Below are positions 56,474 through 64,000 of a stretch of DNA of 64,000 bases, one piece after another. The DNA is from Solimonas_A sp052035235. Lineage in GTDB: Bacteria > Pseudomonadota > Gammaproteobacteria > Nevskiales > Nevskiaceae. How positions within the stretch are numbered: the stretch's first letter is position 1; each line of letters starts with the position of its first letter. The stretch is taken from NCBI GenBank assembly GCA_052035235.1, contig JBPOHT010000045.1:30135-94134 (forward strand). Reading direction: 5' to 3'. The notes below the pieces were generated by a model. The model searched no databases and was not told the DNA's origin. It saw only the letters and a program-made list of their open reading frames with translations. A program made the translations under genes and the position numbers.

Positions 56474-57616
56474 TTAGAAACCGTACTTGGCGGCCACCTG
56501 CAGGCGGTCGAGGCTGCCGTCGGCACCGCTCTCCACCTCGCGCTCGGCGTGGCGGTATTCCACGCCCACGGTCAGCTTCGGCACCGGCGAATACAGCAGG
56601 TTGAGGCTGGCGCTGTTGACGCTCTTGGTGACGGTGTCGCCGGTCAGGGCCACGTCGTGGTCGGCACGCAGCATCGACACGGTGGCGGTGCTGCGCCACT
56701 TGTCGCTCCACATGTGGCGGTAGGCAATGAAGGCGGCATAGGCCGAGAAGGCCTCAAGATCACCGGAGGCGTCCACCGCGGCATCGTTGACGGTGTTGAT
56801 GGCGATGTAGCGGCCGATGCCGTCACCGCCGCTGACGGTGAAGCGGATGTCGTCGCGGCCCAGCGGGATCTTGCCGGCGAAGCTCAGGCCGTAGCCGACA
56901 TCACTGCCGGCCCCGTCCTGCTTGAGCTGCCGCACCACGCTGGCCACCGAGAACTGCGCACCGCCAGCCTCGAAGCGATAGCGCGCCGAGGCATCGGGCA
57001 TGGTGTTCTGGTCGGTGGTGACCTGGGCACCGGCGGCGCTGGTCACGGTGGTCTCCGGGTTCTCGATCGACACGTCGAGGCCGCCGACGGTGTAGCGAAC
57101 CAGCGGCTGCCGCACGAAGGGCGTGCCGTCGGTGGGGAAAGCGACGAAGTCCAGCGTCTCGGGCAGCGCCACCAGGTTCTGGAAGGTGGACCAGTCCTGG
57201 CCGATCAGCCAGTTGTCGACCGTGATGTAGGCACGGCGCAGGCCGACGTTGTAGGCATTGGTGACGCGCTCGTTGCCGGCGCCCGGATTCACGATGAAGT
57301 CCATCTCGATGTACGACCCGAGCTTGTAGCCCTCCACGGTCGTATCGGTCTTCAGGAACAGCCGCGTTTCCTTGGCATGCATGTCGAAGTAGGAGCTGCT
57401 GCCGCCGGCCGCACCGGACACCGGGATCGCGCCAGGCGCGTAGAAGTCGCGCGCCGAGCCCTGCGCCACGCTGCCCTCGCTGAAGCGCGAGTACATCGTG
57501 TCGAACTTGATGTAGCCGCCCAGCGTCAGGTTGGTGTCGCCCAACTTGAAGTCGGCCGCCTGGGCCATGGGGGACATCGCTGCGGCGGCCAGCGCCGCCA
57601 TTACCGTCTTGTTCAT
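56474..57616 (-). CDS. DcaP-like trimeric outer-membrane porin
   Basis: A 380-residue outer-membrane protein with a Sec signal (MNKTVMAALAAAAMSPMAQA). Mature sequence TNLTLGGYIKFDTMYSRFSE, DMHAKETRLFLKTDT, YIEMDFIV and AYITVDNWLIGQDWSTFQNL follow the DcaP pattern, and it ends in AAKYGF, an aromatic C-terminal residue recognised by the Bam machinery. In Acinetobacter, DcaP takes up dicarboxylic acids and similar anions. The ATG at 57616 has GAGGAGAG upstream. It is divergent from the cbrX-cbrA-cbrB genes and could be a target. Confidence 0.88.
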   Translation of the reverse strand: MNKTVMAALAAAAMSPMAQAADFKLGDTNLTLGGYIKFDTMYSRFSEGSVAQGSARDFYAPGAIPVSGAAGGSSSYFDMHAKETRLFLKTDTTVEGYKLGSYIEMDFIVNPGAGNERVTNAYNVGLRRAYITVDNWLIGQDWSTFQNLVALPETLDFVAFPTDGTPFVRQPLVRYTVGGLDVSIENPETTVTSAAGAQVTTDQNTMPDASARYRFEAGGAQFSVASVVRQLKQDGAGSDVGYGLSFAGKIPLGRDDIRFTVSGGDGIGRYIAINTVNDAAVDASGDLEAFSAYAAFIAYRHMWSDKWRSTATVSMLRADHDVALTGDTVTKSVNSASLNLLYSPVPKLTVGVEYRHAEREVESGADGSLDRLQVAAKYGF

Positions 57617-57780
57617 CTCCTCTCTCCTTTGCACTGGGATGGCTCTTTTGTTTCGTCAGGCACGGGGCCTGCGTCGATATGGAGGGGGCAACGGCCATGC
57701 CATGGCCCCGGAGCAGGAGAAATTCCTTCTCCTACAGGTACTTGATGAGAAACACTCGTGTCGCAGTCCAGCCACGGGAT

Positions 57781-57816
57781 GTCACCGAAGGTGACGTTGG
57801 CGTTACCGTAGGTAAC
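57781..57816 (+). promoter_or_regulatory. two tandem palindromes upstream of cbrX
   Basis: GTCACC-GAA-GGTGAC (57781-57795) and GTTACC-GTA-GGTAAC (57802-57816) are perfect 15-bp palindromes of the form RTYACC-N3-GGTRAY, with centres 21 bp apart (two helical turns). They lie 34-69 bp before the cbrX start codon. A hairpin-like AGGAGAAatTCCTTCTCCT (57715-57733) lies upstream. Confidence 0.68.
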
Positions 57817-57849
57817 AAATGGGTCGATACTGGCCTCAAGGAGAACGGC

Positions 57850-58035
57850 ATGCGCAAAGGCGAAGACGGACAGGGCGGCGGCGATCACGCCCTCGTGCTG
57901 TTCCTGCTGGCGGCGGGCGCCCTGCTGTCGCCGGCACTGCATCTGTGGGTGGCGCCGGGCATGCCCTGGTGGACGCTGTATGCGGTCTGGGGCGCGATCA
58001 TCGCGTTGGCCGCGCTGGCGCAGCGCCGCGCATGA
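57850..58035 (+). CDS. cbrX: CbrX-like small membrane protein
   Basis: A 61-residue protein with two hydrophobic helices (about 14-31 and 41-56, LFLLAAGALLSP and WWTLYAVWGAIIALAALAQ) and a charged N-terminus. Its stop overlaps the sensor-kinase ATG (ATGA, 4 bp). Pseudomonas cbrA has the same kind of small coupled gene, cbrX, so position, size and topology support the name. ATG 57850 has AAGGAGAACG upstream. Function unknown; it sets the translation of cbrA. Confidence 0.75.
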   Translation: MRKGEDGQGGGDHALVLFLLAAGALLSPALHLWVAPGMPWWTLYAVWGAIIALAALAQRRA

Positions 58036-60940
58036 GCCCGGAGCTCTGGCAGCTGTTCCTGGCCGCGCTGGTCTATCTCGGCGCCCTGTTCCTGGTGGCC
58101 TATGCCGCGGAGAACGGCTGGATCCCCGCCCGCGTCGCACGCCACCCGCTGACCTACACGCTGTCACTGGGCGTCTATGCCACCACCTGGAGCTTCTACG
58201 GCAGCGTCGGCTTCGCGCAGAACCAGGGCTACCTGTTCCTGACGATCTACGTCGGCGTGACGCTGGCCTTCCTGCTGGCGCCGGTACTGCTGCAGCCGCT
58301 GCTGCGCCTGGTGCGCGACTACCAGCTGACCTCGCTGGCCGATCTCTTCGCCTTCCGCTATCCCAGCCGCTGGACCGGCACGCTGGTGACGCTGTTCATG
58401 CTGGTGGGCATCCTTCCGTACATCTCGCTGCAGATCCAGGCCGTGGTGACCTCGGCGCAGGTGCTGACACAGGAGGTGCCGCCGGGCGTGCTGGCGCTGG
58501 TGTTCTGCGTCACCGTCACGCTGTTCGCGGTGCTGTTCGGCGCACGCCAGGTGACGCCGCGCGAGAAGCACGAGGGCCTGGTGGTGGCCATCGCCTTCGA
58601 GTCGCTGATCAAGCTGGTGGCGCTGCTGGCCGCGGCGGCCTTTGCGCTGTTCGGCGTGTTCGGCGGGCCGGCGGGGCTGGACGAATGGCTGCGCGCCAAC
58701 CCGCAGGCGGTGGAGCAGCTGCATGCGCCGCTGCGCGAAGGCGCCTGGAGCACATTGCTGCTGCTGGCCTTCTCCGCGGCCTTCCTGCTGCCGCGCCAGT
58801 TCCACATGATCTTCACCGAGAACATCGAACCCTCGGCGCTGCGCACCGCCAGCTGGGCCTTCCCGCTGTTCCTGCTGATGCTGAACCTGGCGATCCCGGT
58901 GGTGTTGTGGTCCGGCCAGAAGCTGGGCATGGACGGCGGGGCGGATTACTACGGCCTGCGCCTGGGCCTGCAGGAGCCCAGCGGCTGGCTGACCTACCTG
59001 ACCTTCATCGGCGGTATCTCCGCCGCCAGCGCCATGATCATCGTCGAGAGCCTGGCGCTGGCGGCGATGTGCCTCAACCACCTGGTGCTGCCGCTGTGGC
59101 TGCGCGGTCGCCGCCCGCGCTCCGGCACCGATTTCTACGGCCACCTGCTGTGGGGCCGGCGCCTGCTGATCGCAGCCGTGATCTTCACCGGCTACGGCGC
59201 GTATCTGGCCGTGGGCGACAGCCGCGGCCTGGTGCAGCTGGGCCTGATCTCCTTCGTCGCGGTCACGCAGTTCCTGCCGGGCGTGCTGGCATTGCTGGCC
59301 TGGCCGCGCGCCACGCGCGCCGGCTTCATCGCCGGCACCAGCGCCGGCATGACGATCTGGTTCCTGGTGCTGGTGCTGCCACTGATCAGCGGCCAGCCCA
59401 CACCGCTGGCAACCTGGCCGCTACACGACGGCAACATCTGGACCTTCGTCACTTTCTGGTCGCTGGCTTCCAACCTGCTGCTGTTCATCGGCGTCTCGCT
59501 GCTGACGCGCCCCACGCCCAAGGAGCAGGCCGCCGACCGCGCCTGCCGTCTCGACGCGGTGCTGCTGCTCAGCCCGCAGCCACGTGCCGCCGGGGTCGCC
59601 GCACTGCGCGAGCGCGTCGCCGGCGCGCTGGGGCCGGATACCGCGGCGGCGGAGATCGAGCGTGCGCTGGGCGATCTCAAGCTCGGCGCCGACGAGCGCC
59701 GCCCGCGCCAGCTGCATTTCCTGCAGGAGCGGCTGCAGCGCAACCTCTCCGGCCTGGTCGGGCCGCAGCTGGCGCGCGAACTGCTCGGCGTGACGCCGGC
59801 TTCCGGCAGTGCCGGCCCGCTGGTGGAGGAGGAACTGGAGCATTCGCAGAACCGCCTGCGCGGTCTCGCAGCGGAGCTCAACCAGCTGCGCCGCTTCCAC
59901 CGGCAAATCCTGCAGGACCTGCCGGTGGGTGTCTGCTCGCTGGGACTGAACCTGGAAGTGACGATCTGGAACGAGCGCATGGCCGAACTCTCCGGCCTGC
60001 CGGCCGACGCCGTGCTCGGTAGTCGCGTGGACCAGATCCCCGCTCCCTGGAACCGGCTGTTCAGCGACTTCCTGGAGAGCGCACAGCAGCACCGCTACAA
60101 GCTGCAGCTCGACCTGGGCGGCCGGCGGCGCTGGCTCAACCTGCACAAGGAAGACATCGGTGCCGGCGAGGACGACGCCGCGGCCGGCCTGGTGCTGCTG
60201 GTGGAAGATCTCACCGAGCAGCAGCAGCTGGAGGCGGAGCTGGCGCACAGTGCACGCCTGGCCTCCATCGGCACGCTGGCCTCTGGGGTGGCGCACGAGA
60301 TCGGCAACCCGCTCACCGGCATCACCTGCGTGGCGCAGAACCTGCGCGACGAGGATGACGTCGCCGAGCGCCAGTACGGCATCGAGGAAATCCTCAAGCA
60401 ATCGCGCCGCATCAGCGACATCGTGCAGTCGCTGCTGAGCTTCGCGCGGCCGGCGATGCAGGACGCGCGCACGCTGGTGCGACTGGACCTGGCAGCACTG
60501 GTAGTGGAGGCGATCCGCCTGGTGCGGCTCTCGCCCACCGCGCGCGACATCGTCTTCGACAGCCGCCTGGCGCCGGAACTGTGGATCGAGGGCGATCCGG
60601 CACGCCTGACCCAGGTGCTGCTGAACCTGCTGGGTAACGCCGCCGATGCCTCGCCGCCCGGCGGCCGCATCGAGATCCGCGCGGCGCGCGGCGCCGGCTC
60701 GGTCACGCTGGACGTGCAGGACTGGGGCAGCGGCATCCCCGAGGCCCTGCGCGAACGCGTGTTCGAGCCCTTTTTCACCACCAAGGATCCCGGCCGCGGC
60801 ACCGGCCTGGGCCTGCCCCTGGCCTACCGCATCGTCAGCGACCACGGCGGCAGCATCGCCGTGGACAGCCGCGAAAGCCTGGGCACCACCTTCACGGTGC
60901 GGCTGCCCGCCGCCCCCGATTCCATGGCCACGGTACTGAC

Positions 60941-60944
<4 letters not shown>
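58032..60944 (+). CDS. cbrA: CbrA-type sensor histidine kinase with SLC5 transporter domain
   Basis: A 970-residue membrane sensor. An SSS/SLC5 sodium:solute-symporter domain with about 13 helices (1-470) is followed by a STAC-like linker (about 530-610), a PAS domain (about 640-720, LPVGVCSLGLNLEVTIWNERM) and the kinase: H-box ASGVAHEIGNPLTGI (His755), N-box LLNLLGNAADAS, G1 DWGSGIPE, F FEPFFTTKDPG and G2 GTGLGLPLA. CbrA in Pseudomonas senses histidine/carbon state and signals to the NtrC-type regulator CbrB. The ATG overlaps cbrX and the stop overlaps cbrB by 4 bp each. Confidence 0.92.
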
Positions 60945-62287
<1,343 letters not shown>

Positions 62288-62406
62288 GCCTGCCGGCAAC
62301 TCTGGACCTCCTGGCGGGCTCGCACTACCGCAAGCCCGGCACGCGCCCTGCATCCGCACCTGCGGCGGCGGCAGAATCTCGGCATCACCCCCCACCGGGA
62401 TCGCCC

Positions 62407-63192
62407 TTGCCGACTCCGCTGCATCGCTATGCCGGCCTGCTGCTGGCCATCGCCACCCTTTCCACCGCCGCGGCTACGCCCGACCGTGGACGCTGGGAAT
62501 GCCGCACGCGTGATGCCGGCGGCGATTGCCTGGGCCTGTCCACCTACACCCAGCCCGACGGCACGCGCCTGTCCGGCCTGCGCAGCAACCTGGGCGGCAA
62601 GCCGGGCTGGCACGGCCTGCTGGTGCGCTATCACCCCAATGGCCTGCGCAGCGAGTGCATGGCCGATGCCGACGGCCATTGCCAGGTCCCGCCCCCGACG
62701 GCAGCGCGCGAGGCCGGCAAGCCGGCGACACGCGCCATCACGGCCACCTCCAAGGGCAGCAACCAACCCAAGGCCGCATCCGGCGACCGCCTGCAGTGCG
62801 AGCGCGACGCCCGCGGCCAATGCAACGGCACCGCGACGCTATGGTTCCCCAGCGGTGGGCGCATCCAGGGCCGCCTCGTGCCGGGGCCCAAGGGCGCCGT
62901 CTGGCAGGGTCGGCTGGTCCACCATTACCCCGGCGGCGACCGCGAGGAATGCGATCGGGCACCCACCGGCGCCTGCGAGGGCGAGACCACCTACACTTAT
63001 GCCGACGGCACGCGCCTGCAAGGTCGCAAGCAACTTCAGGGCGAGCAGTCGCAGTGGACCGGCGAAGTCGTGCAGGTCTTCGCCAGCGGCAAGCGCATGC
63101 GCTGCGACGCCGGCCGCGATCAGCTTTGCGAAGAGGACACCCAGATCCCGATCGACGCGCGCGGGCGGCCACTGGGACGCATTCCACGGTAG
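62407..63192 (+). CDS. exported Cys-rich MORN-like repeat protein
   Basis: A 261-residue secreted protein. The signal peptide (PTPLHRYAGLLLAIATLSTA) starts at TTG 62407, with GGGAT upstream; the start is tentative. The mature part has repeated units where a strand pair ends in Cys: CLGLSTYTQPDGTRLSGLRS, CNGTATLWFPSGGRIQG, CEGETTYTYADGTRLQG and CEEDTQ. Each resembles a MORN/tailspike-like hairpin (xxYxDGxxLxG) and Cys residues are regularly spaced. A low-complexity Ala/Thr linker (residues about 100-120) joins the two halves. Not coupled to cbrB. Function unknown. Confidence 0.6.
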   Translation: MPTPLHRYAGLLLAIATLSTAAATPDRGRWECRTRDAGGDCLGLSTYTQPDGTRLSGLRSNLGGKPGWHGLLVRYHPNGLRSECMADADGHCQVPPPTAAREAGKPATRAITATSKGSNQPKAASGDRLQCERDARGQCNGTATLWFPSGGRIQGRLVPGPKGAVWQGRLVHHYPGGDREECDRAPTGACEGETTYTYADGTRLQGRKQLQGEQSQWTGEVVQVFASGKRMRCDAGRDQLCEEDTQIPIDARGRPLGRIPR

Positions 63193-63281
63193 CGGCGGCG
63201 CCAAATGGGGCAGAATGGCAGGACACAGCGCGAACCGGCCCCGCCACCAGCGGCAACCGGTCCACATCGACCCGGAGAACC

Positions 63282-63779
63282 ATGAAAGCGATCCTCAAGC
63301 TCAGCCTCGTCGCCGCCTGCCTGCTCGGCACCGCCTGCAGCAGCACCGGCGGCAACAACGCCGGCAACAACGTGAAGCAGGCCACCAACCTCAGCATCTC
63401 GCCGGGTACGGCCGCCAATTTCTTCTTCTGCTTCCCCGGCAACCCGCAGTGGCAATACGTGGGCTCGGCCGATCCCAAGGCGACACGCAAGGCCACCACG
63501 CCCAGCGGCGCGCCACTGGGCCCGACACTGGACTTCAACGTGACCACCGCCAGCGTGGTCTACCTGCGCATGGACCTGGGCGACGTGCTCGGCGAGCCCG
63601 AGGCGGCCACCGCCACCGGCCACCGGCATGCGGTCGCCGTGCGCTTCACGGCGGGGCGCCAGTACAAGCTCGACTGGCAGGTCAGCGCCGACCTCAACAC
63701 CACCAAGGGCAGGCTATTGGACCTGGGCAACCAGATCGTCACGGAAGCGGTGCCGATCACGCGCAACATCTGCCGCTGA
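63282..63779 (+). CDS. small secreted lipoprotein, unknown function
   Basis: A 165-residue lipoprotein with signal MKAILKLSLVAACLLGTACS (lipobox LGTAC). Mature sequence has an Asn/Gly linker (GGNNAGNNV), then one domain of beta strands: FFFCFPGNPQWQYVGSADP, VVYLRMDLGDVLGEPEA, AVAVRFTAGRQYKLDWQVS and ITRNICR, with Cys at both ends that could form a disulfide. ATG 63282 has GGAGAAC upstream. A strong terminator follows. No family recognised. Confidence 0.72.
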   Translation: MKAILKLSLVAACLLGTACSSTGGNNAGNNVKQATNLSISPGTAANFFFCFPGNPQWQYVGSADPKATRKATTPSGAPLGPTLDFNVTTASVVYLRMDLGDVLGEPEAATATGHRHAVAVRFTAGRQYKLDWQVSADLNTTKGRLLDLGNQIVTEAVPITRNICR

Positions 63780-63791
63780 TCGCCCCCAACG

Positions 63792-63824
63792 AAAAAGGGG
63801 CCTGCGGATGCAGGCCCCTTTTTT
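63792..63824 (+). terminator. intrinsic terminator after the lipoprotein gene
   Basis: GGGGCCTGC (63797-63805) pairs with GCAGGCCCC (63810-63818), flanked by AAAAA upstream and TTTTTT downstream, so it can work in both directions. Confidence 0.9.
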
Positions 63825-63884
63825 GTTGCATTGACCCGTCCTGCTCAGGGTTGACACCTTTTCGAAGCCGAGGAGGAGAGTCAA

Positions 63885-64000
63885 ATGGAATCAAGGGTTA
63901 AGAGGACGCAGCGCGATTACACGATGGCCTTTAAGTTGGCGGTTGTGGATCAGGTTGAGCGAGGCGAGTTGGGGTGTAGGCAAGCTCAGGAGCGCTACGG
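63885..64000 (+). CDS. IS3-family transposase OrfA, 5' part (cut by the window end)
   Basis: The frame begins at ATG 63885 with GAGGAGAG upstream and runs to the right edge, encoding MESRVKRTQRDYTMAFKLAV and onward to QAQERYG. This is the helix-turn-helix start of IS3/IS911-type OrfA (KRTQRDYTxAFKLAVVDQVE type). Base composition is lower in GC than the neighbours. The element's left end should lie between the terminator at 63824 and 63880; GGTTGACACC (63849-63858) is a possible terminal-repeat part. The rest of the element is outside the window. Confidence 0.8.
   Translation, partial: MESRVKRTQRDYTMAFKLAVVDQVERGELGCRQAQERY

Overview
The window is GC-rich chromosomal DNA from a gammaproteobacterium. 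Markers pointing that way are RlmJ, YheS, YajQ, a CbrXAB-type sensor system, a DcaP-like porin, YqiJ/flotillin and a TPP-riboswitch-controlled thiC. The WS/DGAT acyltransferase, many secreted lipoprotein hydrolases, diiron oxygenase and 2-oxoglutarate oxygenases suggest a lipid- or hydrocarbon-using lineage such as Nevskiaceae/Solimonadaceae. That placement is inference, not a database match.

Layout. 1-6.2 kb: an AraC regulator faces a lipoprotein hydrolase-WS/DGAT pair, followed by a RAYT (REP-associated Y1 transposase) with its repeats. 6.2-14.8 kb: GST, OpgD, the ABC-F protein YheS, an LpxH-like phosphoesterase, a metallo-beta-lactamase-fold hydrolase with a 4Fe-4S CysH, YchJ and an MscS channel. 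14.9-19.5 kb: an AbrB/Doc toxin-antitoxin pair, a DUF938 methyltransferase, MAPEG, PfkA and RsgA. 19.5-23.1 kb: a short orphan transcription unit, then a tRNA-Arg-like RNA with an abnormal anticodon loop, a hairpin-rich leader, a slipin and the RNA ligase RtcB. This is an RNA-repair locus and one of the two most interesting parts of the window. 23.1-38.7 kb: a GIY-YIG protein between inverted repeats, secreted hydrolases, TauD-like oxygenase, YajQ, a Ser/Thr kinase triad, the helicase Lhr, and a phospholipase-like protein with a hidden 55-aa lipoprotein gene.

38.9-41.2 kb holds a four-gene operon (unknown winged-helix-like protein, small GTPase, two Roadblock/LC7-type proteins) that resembles Streptomyces conservons without the histidine kinase. 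An orphan paralogue of its first gene lies at 45.8-46.8 kb behind its own palindrome. 41.4-45.7 kb: AsmA/DUF748-like protein, ThiC with TPP riboswitch, and a BASS transporter. 46.9-52.6 kb: a glycine-zipper lipoprotein, a diiron oxygenase with its reductase, a phytanoyl-CoA-type oxygenase, a Nudix enzyme, RlmJ and a zinc-ribbon protein.

52.7-56.3 kb is a membrane-stress operon (ribbon-helix-helix-like protein, PspA, YqiJ, flotillin) preceded by nested palindromes. 56.4-62.3 kb: a DcaP-like porin, then cbrX-cbrA-cbrB translationally coupled behind two palindromes spaced exactly two helical turns apart. 62.4-64 kb: two small secreted proteins and the start of an IS3-family element cut by the window end. 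Several families of short palindromic repeats are scattered between genes. In two places they supply the stop codon of the neighbouring gene.
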